NCBI GenBank assembly: GCA_032718475.1
Contig: JAUCBJ010008878.1
Location: 1 to 64,000 of the forward strand
Source: Nemertoderma westbladi
Lineage: Eukaryota; Xenacoelomorpha; Nemertodermatida; Nemertodermatidae
Direction of reading: 5' to 3'
DNA length: 64,000 nt
The translations under genes were made by a program, and so were the position numbers. This document shows, piece after piece, positions 41,119-52,249 of the stretch. Every line of letters starts with the position of its first letter. Position 1 is the first letter of the stretch. Below the pieces are notes generated by a model. It was not told where the DNA came from and did no database searches. It worked only from the letters and a program-made list of their open reading frames with translations.

Positions 41119-42310
41119 TTAAGATTTATGAACAGAATCATTGTGCCTCTTAAGGTCATGCCTATTAGAAATTTGTTTATGACAGATAGAACAATCATAT
41201 TTATAGTACCCTCTATGAACAAAAGGCGGGGTAGTTCAGTTGGTTGAGCGCCGGGCCTGCAATCTATTCGTTGTAGGTTCAGCCCCGCCAGGGTCACTTC
41301 GGCCTTTCATCCACTGGGGTCGATAAAATTAGTACCAGTTAAATAACTGGGAGCAAATCTTGGGATAGGAGTAGCGCCCACCCCTACCATCGGGTAGCAG
41401 CAATCGAAAGAGGAGCCTTCGGGTCGCCTCCGGCTTCGGCGGACTGTTTGCTTTTTTTGCTATGAACAAACTTGATGTGGTGGTTTAGATAGCATTGCTG
41501 ACTGAATTCTTTATTACAATAACCGCAGTTATATTTGATACCTTTATGGATAGAGTCAAAATGTTGTTTTAGATTGGATTTTCTAGCAAATGATTTTCCA
41601 CAATCGTTGTACTTGATTTGATATCGTTATAAAAGTAGTTGTGATGAGTGTTTAGATATATACCCTTTTTTGGTTGAATTCTTTATTACAATAACAGCAC
41701 TTATATTTTATAAGTTTATGGATAGCGCTATGCATATTCACATAACTCTTCTTTGTAAACAGTTTCTCACAAAATAATCGCATTTATACTCATTCTTTGC
41801 GTCTTTGTGTACAGATTTTATATGTCTCTCTAAATTTTCTCTGCCATTAAATAATTGAAATGAAAACAGGAACTGGTATCTGGAGAAAATTGGAACTCCC
41901 CAACAGCTTTACTAGAACTACCGGAATCTGTTGTTGCACAACTGATTGTCGGTTTAGTAGCGCTGCAAAGATCAACGTTGTCAGTGTCACGAGAGGTACC
42001 GGTACCTGCAGTATTACATTGTTTTCTAACAGTTTGAGTTTCTGCTAATGGATCAACAACTAAACAATCTTCAGATTTTACACTGATAAATAGCAACCCA
42101 CATGCTGAATGTTAAATATAAATGTCTGTAACTCCAATTCCAATAGGCTCACTATACGTATACGAACAGTCTAGGCTGTCGTTTTCCCGTCTTTCAACAA
42201 CAAAATATCTTTGTCATCCAAGTTCAGGGACAACATCTAGTGCACTGAAAAATTGCTCTGATCTTCGATAGGAGATACGTAAACGAAGTTCTCCTGTTTC
42301 ACTGTATAAT
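41119..42310 (-). pseudogene. C2H2 zinc-finger protein interrupted by a SINE
   Basis: Minus-strand reading gives an N-terminal Ser/Thr-rich region (42310-41870, with stops and frameshifts), then fingers: GRENLERHIKSVH (41 860-41 820, its Cys pair lost), CEKLFTKKSYVNMHSAIH, YKCCYCNKEFNQKR (stop), YNDCGKSFARKSNLKQHFDS (first Cys lost), YNCGYCNKEFSQQCYLNHH, and finally YDCSICHKQISNRHDLKRH with a stop at 41119-41121. The SINE at 41224-41459 sits in the linker between the last two fingers; removing it and one target duplication restores the frame there. Frameshifts elsewhere show the gene was already, or later became, inactive. Confidence 0.8.
41224..41459 (+). mobile_element. tRNA-derived SINE inserted in the zinc-finger gene
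   Basis: The A box lies in TAGTTCAGTTGGTTGAGCG and the B box in GTAGGTTCAGCCCC. The body has GCCTTTCATCC and GGGTCGATAAAATTAGTACC, a pattern like the Ceph domain of cephalopod SINEs, and the tail ends GGACTGTTTGCTTTTTTTG. Perfect 11-bp target duplication CTATGAACAAA at 41213-41223 and 41460-41470. Same family as 7140-7370. Confidence 0.92.
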
Positions 42311-42763
42311 TATAAAGAAAGAACCAACAGAAATTATAATTATAAAGAAAGAACCAACAGATCTTACCTTACACCCTCTTCCAAGCGGAATTGTGGGGAA
42401 ATTATGTTGGTTCTTTCTTCAGAATTAACAGTTTGTTGGTTCTCTCTATAATTATACAGTCTGTAGGTTCCTCTATAATTTTACAGTCTGTAGGTTCTCT
42501 CTGTACAATTAAACAGTTTGTTGCTTTTTTATTTATACTGGCACCAGTTGATTTCTCTTTCAATATATTAATTTGTTGATTCATTATCAAATCTTTAATG
42601 AAGAGTTACTATATCAATAAATTACAATATATACCGATACAAATGATTATATACCAATCCTGAAATTATAGATAGGAAGTCCTGGAATATATATATATAG
42701 TGACTTAATACAGCAAATAGCAAAGTATATAATATAATCGGATACGGTACAGTAGGTGGGTTC
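42311..42763. repeat. short direct and inverted repeats around AGAACCAACAG
   Basis: ATTATAAAGAAAGAACCAACAG occurs twice (42305-42360). Its reverse complement TTGGTTCTTTCT and diverged forms (TCTGTAGGTTC(T)CTCTATAATT) occur at 42408-42515. It is a small fold-back with tandem arms. The rest is AT-rich. Confidence 0.6.
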
Positions 42764-42765
42764 TA

Positions 42766-43862
42766 TCACATTTGATGCACAGTGACAAACACCTTTCCCC
42801 AGTGGCCATTTTTGACCCAATTTGTCTCAAATTTTACCAGGACACTCTCTGACCTATCCTATGTGTAACTTCATAGAAAAAAAAATTTTAAATTAGGCGA
42901 TTTTCCGCTTCGAGCAGCACGATAGAAAATCATTTATGGATTTTTTTCGAAAAGTAAATTTTTGCCTATTTTCAAATGTGCACTATTTCCTCAATTTTCC
43001 TTTAATTTGCCGGAAAATCTACAGACAGACACTCCAGGTCGTGTATTTAATGTGATGTAAATTTTACGGCTGCAGAGGACGATGTGCCCTTCGCGCAGCA
43101 CGTGAAAAACTGTATTATCTTCGAGGACGTCTCGTTCTCTACGTTCTCTAAATAATATATATTAACATTATAATTATGTTGTGAGTTACATTACAGTCAT
43201 TTCAGCATTTGTTTTGGCATTTTATATTAAGTCAGTAATTATTATTCATGTAATAGATAATTAATAATTTTTAATAAAAGTTTTTTTTAGTTATATAATT
43301 ATGTAATTTATAAGGCCTACTAAGTAATATTTAATTAATCAATCATTTTTAGTACGTTTTTTTAAGTCAACCTCAAATTATTATTAAGCAATTATTATAT
43401 TACAGTGCATATTTTTAGGAATTATGGCATTTTGTACAATAATAAATCAATTTGCAGTTTGTGCCATTTATTAATACATAGTTAATTAGCAGTTTTAGTT
43501 AATTAGGTAATTATATGCAATATTACACTGCAATGTATGCTAATCATGTATTGTATTATTACTACTATTAATAAATAAATAAAACGTTAATAACTAAACT
43601 TTCAAATAATTAGATTTCTTAATTATGGCATAGAGGAATCAACAAACTTTGAAAAGGAGTGGTTTGCTGTGGACGTACAGACGTAGCTGAATCAAGAAAC
43701 TTTTGAAAAAAGTATAAGTGGTTCGCCATGGGCATAGGGGAATCATCAAAGTTTGAAAAAAAAGTATAAGTGGTTCGCCACGGGCATAAAAAGTATAAGT
43801 GGTTCGCCACGGGCATAGGGGAATCGATCACAAAATTTCTTACCACTGTGCCTCAAATGTGA
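42766..43862. mobile_element. non-autonomous element with TCACATTTG terminal inverted repeats
   Basis: TCACATTTGATGCACAGTG at the left end and CACTGTGCCTCAAATGTGA at the right end are inverted with one mismatch and flanked by TA on both sides, as for Tc1/mariner-like insertions. No transposase frame in the ~1.1 kb interior. Confidence 0.6.
43665..43825. repeat. tandem repeats inside the 42766-43862 element
   Basis: Units of AAAAAAGTATAAGTGGTTCG + CCA(C/T)GGGCATA occur three times, with GGGGAATCATCAAAGTTTG spacers. Confidence 0.75.
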
Positions 43863-44164
43863 TATTACCTAGTAGGTGTTGGGGAAGGGAGGGGGGGGGG
43901 GGGGGGGGGGTATGGACGGAATCCAAATGTAATCCTCCCCTGGGGTGATCGATGCAAATAAGAGTTGATTGATTACGAGAAAATTGAAACTGTCACCTGT
44001 TCCTTTTCCGAGACAGGGGGGAAACTGGACGCAAATCCCATCTTGGCGAATTAATATCCAGCCTCAATGTTAAAATCTCAATTTAGGGAAAGAAGCAGGT
44101 TACAGTGGTACGTTATTTTAACCAAAACAATAAAATAAACACAATATAGAACAGGTTACAGTTC
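43863..44164. other. non-coding, includes a G run
   Basis: A ~19-base G run lies near 43890. GACAGGGGGGAAACTGGACG at 44013 is roughly inverted at 45137-45155 (GCGTCCAGTTCCCCCTCACC), so this belongs to the palindromic region that follows. Confidence 0.5.
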
Positions 44165-45090
44165 TATTTTTGGGGTCCTACGAATTACCCAAAAAAAACA
44201 ATATTACCCAAAAATACACAAAAAAACACAAAAAAATACAAAACATTACACAAAAAAACACAATAGGCCTATTGCTATTACCCAAAAAAACTACCCAAAA
44301 AGACAAAAAAAAATGTTTTTCATAAACAATGTATCTACTATAAGATTTAGGTTAATTCAGTAATTGTAAGAAGAGTTTCACTTTTCAGTTTTCACTTTTT
44401 TCAAAATATTACATTTTGTTCATTTGAAGATTCCTTTAGGCTAGGCTAATGACCTACTGCCACCGGTTTACCGGTAAGCCTACCCACCCAGCAGCACAGA
44501 CTGCCAGACAGCATTCAAATTCAGATTTCTTAATTAATGGAAAGGAGCAGGTTACAGCATACAGTAGCAGGCTTTTCTAACCAAAACAATAAACGATAAC
44601 CAAAGAACACATGTTACAGTCTTATTTTTCCAACCGGCTGATGGTTGGCAGTTGGCAAGGCTACATACTGAGCTACCACAGTACCAGCCTATGGTACGGT
44701 ACCGCTACCGGTACCGGTCAGCCGGACTGACTTAGCTGATTTGGACATCGTATTGCAGTATTGATGCATGGCCTATTCAATACACAATAGCCTATCTAAC
44801 CTAACCAAAATACTAAATCGCACTACCGAAACACATAGGAACCCTACGCCTATAGGCCTAACAGTCTGACAGTATACAGGTATAGGCCTAACTTATCAGT
44901 TTATACCTTTTTATAGGATATAAATTATTTTTGTCTTTTTGGGTAAGTTTTTTGGGTAGGGCCTAATATTGTGTTTTTTTGTGTTTTTTTTGGGGAAATT
45001 TTTGTGTTTTTTTGTATTTTTTTTGTGTATTTATGGGTACCGGTAATTTTGTGTTTTTATGGGTAATTCGTAGGACCGCTATTTTTGAGA
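44165..45090. repeat. large inverted repeat with ACCCAAAAAA arms
   Basis: Left arm (44165-44312): GGTCCTACGAATTACCC, then runs of ACACAAAAAAACAC. Right arm (44930-45085): TTTTTGGGTAA, GTGTTTTTTTGTG, and GGGTAATTCGTAGGACC at the end. The arms are inverted copies of about 150 bases with indels, about 620 bases apart. Probable fold-back element. Confidence 0.7.
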
Positions 45091-46239
45091 GTAATCAGCT
45101 TTTATTTGTGTCCAATTTCCCTTGGAGGGATGAATTTTTATTGCGTCCAGTTCCCCCTCACCCCCCCCCCCCCCCCATCTGCCTTTTCCTTAATTCTGTA
45201 ATTGATTTTAGATATAAATTATCGAAATCGGATTTACCCAACCGCCCCACCCATCCCATCAATATAGTACCGGTATAGTGGTAGCTGGTAGGCCTATATA
45301 ATTATTTCTTGCCAGTGCCAGTACCGGTATAGTAAAAGTTCGTAAGCTAAAATAAATATTCTGACTTCTAATACCTGAATACTAAATTAAGGTAGGCCAA
45401 CCCGGTCTGCCGGTATGTTAAACTACAGAACTAGGCCTACCTCTGTTTTAGATTTTATGCGATCTTATCACCTTATTATAATGTACAACAGACTGACAGA
45501 GGCTTTAAGTAGGCCTAGCCCGATCGTTGATCAGTTGATTAATATTAATAATAATAATTCTGTAATTATTATAATAAAGAGTTATAGTGACTGAGTGACC
45601 CAGTGACATTGACATACAGATGGAACCAAAACAAAACTATCAATACATTAGCGTTAGAAGTGAAAGCTGGGAAGTGAAGGGTCACTGACCTGTTCCCCTT
45701 CACATGTGGAACCTGGAACATAATTCAGTTTTAACAGTAGGTCTAAGGCAGTACCGTAGCCTACTGCAGTAAGGACATTCGTATTTTTGTAACGGCTGAA
45801 CGGGTCCCCTCCCCACTTGCCACTGCCCATACTGCCATACAGCCATATAAACCAGTAAACACCCTACAGCCCAAAATAACCTAAATACATACGGCAGTAC
45901 GGTACTTTTGCAAAGTACAGAAGTAGGCTACAGGGCTACAGAAGTACCGGTACCCGAAGTCTGAAAGCAGCCCTTGAACCAAACTGCCTAACACGAAACA
46001 CCCAAAAGACCGTCTACTGGTCCTTTGGGTAGTTCATACCGTATCTGCGTATATTTTGGGTACTTTTGGGTTCTTTCGGGTTTTCTATTTTCTATTAAAT
46101 GATTTAGGCCTATCTATTACTGCTGTACTGTCTGAATGTTCCAGTATGCTAATTCGTACTGTTGTAAGGCTGTAAGACTGCAAGATGTACAGTTAGGAAG
46201 TTTCAGTTTCAGTCCCTATCAGCCTATGGGCAGGACATC
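45091..46239. other. non-coding stretch
   Basis: No supported gene. C-run at 45160-45176; dense ACCGGT and TAGGCCTA words. Confidence 0.5.
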
Positions 46240-46319
46240 TGAATTGGGGCTGGAGAAAGCCACATAAAACGGACCGTTTGCTTAGCAATCAAGGTGGTTA
46301 GCAATCCAGCCCCAATTCA
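46240..46319. repeat. 80-bp hairpin
   Basis: TGAATTGGGGCTGGA at the left is perfectly inverted (TCCAGCCCCAATTCA) at the right. Confidence 0.75.
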
Positions 46320-46491
46320 CTTTTGATGGGCTGGATTGTCTCAGTCTGTCTGTAAGAACAAGTCTCTTGCCCCATTTTACCCTCTGGCTGGAATAATAAA
46401 AAGTCATGCTGTGTGTTTTGTTGTTATTGCTTATGCTTATAGATAGTGTTGTAAACTGTGTACTATATGTGTACTATATATATACCATATA

Positions 46492-48320
46492 CAGTCGGGG
46501 TCTCAAAGTGCATCTGTTCTTTGAGTTTTTCTCAAAGAACTAAAAGTGTCTCAAAGTTCTAAAAGTAGTCCAAGAAATGACAAAGTGTGTCCTCAAAGAT
46601 TTCAAAGTAGTACTGTCAGTCATTTCATACAGACGTGGCTGAAGCTGGCTATGGTATGGGTATATTGACTTTGACTAAAGAGTCGAAATATAAGTAATAA
46701 AAAACTCTATGAAACAATAAGACTGCCTCCAAAAAATACTGCAGTATTAAATATTTGTTACTGCAGTGACAATTAATTATTACTGCAGTAATAACAAATT
46801 TTCTTTTTCTACAGTAACAATTATTTGTTACTGCAGTAAAAAAAAATTTGTTTATATTTTAAACAGCAGTAATAAATATTTGTTAAGACTGCAGTAATAA
46901 ATATTTGTTACTGCAGTTTCAAATATTTATTACTGCAGTAATAAAAAAATGTTTTTCACTGCAGTACAGTAATATAAGAAATTGTTACACAGTTTTATTT
47001 ATTACTGAGTGATAAATATTTTTATATTTTTATTGTTTCATAGATGTTTTTATTAATTTATATTTTAACTCTTTACAGTCGGAGTCGCCATAATTTGGGG
47101 CTATCGGAATGTGTTGGTATTTGTGTCTTAGACTGTGTGTGTGTTGCCCTATCTATATTAGTGTGTATAGTACTTTTTAAATCTGTTTAGCCCACAGGGC
47201 CTTAGGAATGTGAACGCCGAATTCATTTACCCATGCATTTAAATGGTCAACCAGCCCTTCTTTGCCGCACTGATGGGGTTAAAACGTTGGTATCTGTATG
47301 CTATTGTGTTATACAAAGTAATGAATAAAATAGCGCATGAATACAGAGAAATGATTCGAGCTCACTAATTGGCTGTTCCCATAGATGTTTTAGGCATTGT
47401 AGATACGCAGTGTATATGGTCAGAGCGACCGCCCAGTCTGCCAAAATATATTAAGTTATCAAATGGGACCACAAGCCAAGCAAACAACAACACGACAGTT
47501 ATTTCCGGCTCTGCACCTGTTTGTTTGAAGGTCGCCGTCCGTGGGTCGCTACTCGCTAGCTGTGATTGATAGTTTAAACTGGGTGCCGCTTTGCCAGAAG
47601 GCGGTACACATCAATTGAATATCAGGCAAACATTTAAAATATGCTCAAATAGAAAACGCCCGGGGCAGGGGATATTTCAATATCTCTATTAAGGTAAAAC
47701 AACACAAGATTGTAGCCGTTCTATCTTACTTGAAAGTTGAAAGCCTTTCTTAGTTTTCAAGAAGGAATTCTCGCGCTCTCGTCACCGTAGTTATCATATT
47801 AAACAGTTAAGGTAGTACGGGTTGACCTCAGGTGACTAATGAAATGAATAACAAATGTTATTACAAACTTTCTCCCAACAGGGCTTCTTTAGGTCATTAT
47901 AATGAAACTGCGTATACACAGAGATACTACAGTGCAGTTTCTCTTAATTAATCATATATTATATTATTATTTAATTAATATATTGCATTAATCTTGTTAA
48001 TTAAATTAAACCTATCTGTTCCCCGCATGATATTGTTCCCCGAGAATGCCTCTGCATCTGTTAACTTACCACTAGCTGTCAATCAGGAATATCTCGAAGT
48101 TTATTTTCTCAAAGAATTCAAAGTGTCGCAAATTACCTCAAAGTGTTATTTCTCAAAGAATTCAAAGTGCCTAAAAGCAGGAAATCACTTTGATATTCCC
48201 AACTAAAAGTGTCTACAAGAATTCAAAGTGGCCGTTGGGAGTAATGTAATCACTTTTAGACACTTTTAGAAAATCTTTGAGAAAATCTCAAAGAACAGAT
48301 GCACTTTGAGACCCCGACTG
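46492..48320. mobile_element. 1.8-kb TA-flanked element with 34-bp terminal inverted repeats
   Basis: Begins CAGTCGGGGTCTCAAAGTGC + ATCTGTTCTTTGAG and ends in the exact reverse complement, flanked by TA on both sides. TTTCTCAAAGAA(T/C)T..AAAGTG motifs recur subterminally at both ends. The interior includes an array of TACTGCAGTAATAAATATT words (46735-46975) and no transposase. A Tc1/mariner-type target is suggested by TA. Confidence 0.8.
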
Positions 48321-48344
48321 TAGACTATATATATATATATATAC

Positions 48345-48930
48345 CTATAAATCTTCATTTGCTGCAATTTTATCAATGGACGTAATTGAAGCATCCTCGT
48401 TAAGTAAGATTCAAAATTTTATGGTAGGTAGTGTTTTAGGTAGGTTTAGCTAGTAATTTCAACACTGGTTCCGACATCCTACTTCCCTCTATAAATATTT
48501 TGTAGTAGCTAGTTCTTCTTACTATTTGTATATAAAATGTTCCAGAAGATGTTAGCTATTCATTTAAAAAAAAAAAATATGTTCTAGAAGAAATATTTTT
48601 TGTTCTAGAACCTTTTTTAGATAAAAATCTGGATTCTATTTAAAACGCATGGAATCGATCTAAAACGTGTTTAAAATCAAAATGTTCGATCTAGAACATA
48701 TTTTTTTTAAAAAATGAATAGCTAATATCTTCTGGAACATTTTTATACAAATAGTAACAAGAACTAGCTACTACAAAATATTTATAGAGGGAAGTAGGAT
48801 GTCGGAACCAGTGTCGAAATTACTAGCTAAACCTACCTAAAACACTAGCTACCATAAAATTTTGTATCTTACTAAACGAGGATGCTTCAATTACGTCCAT
48901 TGATAAAATTGCAGCAATGAAAATTTATAG
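48345..48930. repeat. 586-bp near-perfect palindrome (fold-back element)
   Basis: From CTATAAATCTTCATTTGCTG to its reverse complement at 48930. The arms are about 240 bases and very similar: GGACGTAATTGAAGCATCCT, GTTTTAGGTAGGTTTAGCTA and GTTCCGACATCCTACTTCCC all recur inverted. The ~110-base centre has TTCTAGAAC-type palindromes. No coding potential. Confidence 0.9.
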
Positions 48931-49328
48931 AACTCTCCCCATATCAAAATATCAAATTGTTGTAAAAAAAATCTTGCCCCCAGTCACCGCCCCCAGTTAA
49001 CTCGATGGCATGGCCTTGTATATAGTACGCCTTGGTTGTATAATGATTGACAATCTCAATATTACACTTACATGAGTGGAAGGATTACACTGTACATTAT
49101 CTCTCTAGATACATCAAACATCACTGCTTGCTGCTAGCTAGGTAGACTGTAGGTAGAAGGCAACAAGGCAAGGGGCGACCTGGCGCTGGCACCTGGGGGA
49201 GCTGGCACTGGGCAGCGGGGTAGGCCTATAATTAACCAAGCAATCTATTTATTGCAGGCCACATACACTAAGTGGCCAATATAATTTTGATGGCAAGAAT
49301 AGGTTAATTTCGGGTGTACACATTAAAC
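48931..49328. other. non-coding stretch
   Basis: Unique sequence; GGCGCTGGCACCTGGGGGAG-type duplication at 49165-49215. No gene. Confidence 0.5.
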
Positions 49329-49670
49329 AGACACCTGGCTGCCTGGTGCAGACACTGGTGCTGAACCGAAACTGGTGCCGACACTATTGCAGACACCTGG
49401 TGCAGACACTGATACAGACACCTGGTCCAGAACTGCCCAACACTGGTCCAGAACTGCCCAACACTGGTGCAGATAATGGTGCAGACACAGTGCAGACACT
49501 GGTGCAGACTGGCAGACACTGGTGCAGACAATTGGTGCAGACACCTAGTACAGACACTGGTGCAGACTGGCAGACACTGGTGCAGACAATTGGTGCAGAC
49601 AGTGGTGCAGACAAGTGCAGACACCTGGTGCAGACAAGTGCAGACACTGGAACATACCAGGCAGCCAGGG
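49329..49670. repeat. GCAGACACTGGT variable tandem repeat bounded by inverted ends
   Basis: Irregular 8-21 base units of GGTGCAGACACTGGTGCAGA fill the interval. The edges are inverted: CCTGGCTGCCTGG at about 49333 and CCAGGCAGCCAGG at about 49656. Open frames exist on both strands (VQTLVQT-like or CTSVCTRC-like peptides), but they are a product of the repeat. Confidence 0.85.
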
Positions 49671-50054
49671 TATTTTTTTTTCAAAATGTTCGCTGTGAAA
49701 TGTTTCTAAACGGGTAGAAAAAAAATTTAGAAAACCTAAATTTTGTTTAGCAAACCAAAATAATTTGCTAAAAGGCGATTTAATTGAGAAAGTGAAAAGT
49801 AGGACATGCTATAACTGTTGTAAGCTGCTATAACTGCTTGTTTTCTACTTTATTTTTTACGTACATTACATCCTGTAATCTTAAATACCATCGAAATATT
49901 AGGGGGTGGGTACACCAATTTTGGACAACTCTTCGATTTATCACTCTCAGCTGTCAGCGTTTCAAGATTGTTTGGTTTTGGCTATAATTTGGAATATATA
50001 TACTGTAGGTACCTAAGATGCTATTCTGTGCTGGAATTAACATTTTCTGCAATA
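49671..50054. other. non-coding stretch
   Basis: No gene or clear repeat; AT-rich. Confidence 0.5.
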
Positions 50055-50160
50055 TCTCAATTAGGAATCGACCGGTTCGCGAATTTTGGCCGGTACCGGT
50101 GCAGGCCGGTTCTAAAAAAAACCAGCCTAACCGGAACCGGCGGTCCAAGGACGGTTTTTA
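50055..50160. repeat. ACCGGT-rich repeat, left copy
   Basis: TTAGGAATCGACCGGTTCG, then GGCCGGTACCGGTGCAGGCC, an A-run and AACCGGAACCGG. An inverted relative with the same outer TTAGGAATCGACCGGT stands at 56290-56405. Confidence 0.7.
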
Positions 50161-51610
50161 ATATTTATTTCATTGTTTAATTAGTTGGCATGTCGAAAAT
50201 CGTGAAACCGGCACCTGAAAGGTAACATTACTGCAACAGAACTGTAGTTTAACATGTTTAATAATGTGTGTATTATACGTAATAGCGGTATAGAGACAGG
50301 TTTAAATATTTGTATCTGTTTATGGTTCCAACAATATAAACCTGAGGGCGAGGGGGGCAGGGGGGCTGAGTAGGGAGATTTAACAGTATAAGACTAAGAG
50401 GTTTAATGTTTGATGAGTTTAGGGTAATAGGAAAATAAACTTATAGATACCCATGACCGACATAATTTATTAAGGCAATCTTTATATAGAACCAGAACTG
50501 AAAGTAAATTAATATGATGTATGTAATACCGGTAATAGGATAGGCCTAATAAAATATAGTAAGAAGTTAAAGAAGAGTATAAAAAAAAACCTGATACGAC
50601 ACCAACGAAATACATGTACTCAATCCAGCGTAGGACTGTTAAAAACCGGCGATGCACAAAACACAAACTAAAATACCCCTAGGTTAAAACAAAGTAGTGT
50701 AGAATCGGTAGAACTATTGAAATTTGAATAAGATATGTATGGATTATTAAAAACCGACTGAATTAAAATTTAAATAAAATATGTATGAATGAATGAATTA
50801 CTAAAAACTGACGGGGTAGGTTAGTGTGGCGAAAACAACATAAGTACCATAATTTTAAAAAAGTATTTAAAAATATTGACAATAAATTTGTAAATAAGTA
50901 CTGTTCTACAGGCTTAATACTACTTCTTACATGTCAATAACAAATACTGTAGTCTAAATTGATACCAAATTTAAATAAAGATTTCTTACGTGCAGATCCG
51001 AATGTGAAGCGATTATTGCCAAATGGTCAATAAAAATTAATTAATAGATTATGTATTCCTATATTATTGATACAATTAAAAATGATTTAATTTAAATATT
51101 GTAATTAAAATGTAGTATTCCTACTGTACCATAGGTTTTCATGCGTATATTTGGGCATGAAAGGGTTAATTAAATAAATAAATAAATTTATAGACTAGAA
51201 ATTAAATATAAATATAAACCAATCAATTAAGTTATTGAATTCATTAAATTTAGAGTTACAATTATCACGCATTGAAAAATGGTTTGGGCTACCTACAGAG
51301 AATAATCAAGTCAATGTTTTATGAAAAATGTTAACCTACTACTTTTTACAGTTTTATGAATGACTGATAAAAAATATTGATGACACTCTACAGGGAAATT
51401 TTAAAAGTATAATTTTAAGAAGCACACAAATGGGTGGGGGGGAGGGGGGGGGGGTTGCACGGGCTTTCTATTACATAGGCCTAAGCTACTAAGTACAGAA
51501 GTAGTTTGAAAATAAAACAATATTTTACAACAAATTAAAAATGTATAATTTCTTAATTATGTAAAAAGCACAAACTGTAGCAGGTTGATTGGTAGATTCA
51601 GAGATTAAAA
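50161..51610. other. non-coding stretch
   Basis: AT-rich; G-rich tract at 51431-51455. No gene. Confidence 0.5.
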
Positions 51611-51735
51611 CTAAATAATAACTAATCGCGAACTTAACTAATAAGTAATAACTAAACCGAAACTGAACTAAAACGAACTTAAACTAAACCCAAACTAAAC
51701 TAATAACAAAACCCGATTAAACTAATAACTAAACC
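51611..51735. repeat. AACTAATAACTAAAC degenerate array
   Basis: Irregular units of 12-25 bases (ACTAAACCGAAACTGAACTA, AACTAATAACTAAACC). The same array in the same orientation is at 55836-55985. Confidence 0.8.
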
Positions 51736-52249
51736 CCCTGACTGCAATACTTCCAAAACTTGCGCCAGGTAGTGCCATTATAACGCGCCAGTGGCGGGTC
51801 CGAAATCGCGCCAATACCAACCTACTACTGTACAAAATTTTTTTAAAAACATAAATAAAACATTAAACTGTTAAACTCATTTCCTAGCCATTCGTTAATA
51901 AAATTTATTGTCCTGGCTGCCCGGGTTCTCTCTTTAAAACATCTGATATTGAAACAGCTGATTAGTTTGTAACATAATACTAATATTTTTTGGCCTACAG
52001 TATTCGTATAATCTGCGATTTTCCAGAATTATATGTATATATTCGTATAGAATTCGTAGGTAGGTAACAGAATTCGTATATATATATACGAAGATGGAAA
52101 GTGGAAATGCAACCGCCAATGGAACCATCAACAAGTTAGCGATGACCATACGAGAAATCACGCGTCGGAATCATCGCGGCCCTCAGTCGGAGTTCTCTCC
52201 CAGGCCCAGGGAAACAAGTAAAGGGAGGGTCTAGCCCAGCACTGGGACC
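51736..52249. other. non-coding stretch before LINE 2
   Basis: No gene. 52090-52250 is GC-richer and may be the 5' part of the LINE (ATGGAAAGTGGAAATGCAAC at 52094 opens a short frame), but the 5' end is not defined. Confidence 0.4.

Noticed and set aside
41224-41300. A genuine tRNA gene
   Set aside because: A and B boxes are present, but the sequence continues into a SINE body, has target duplications and does not form a full cloverleaf.
44979-45278. 99-codon frame with MCFFWGNFCVFLYFF start
   Set aside because: Generated by GTGTTTTTT simple sequence in an inverted-repeat arm; no domain.
49304-49717. Cys/Thr-rich or VQTLVQT-rich frames
   Set aside because: Arise from the GCAGACACTGGT repeat on either strand.
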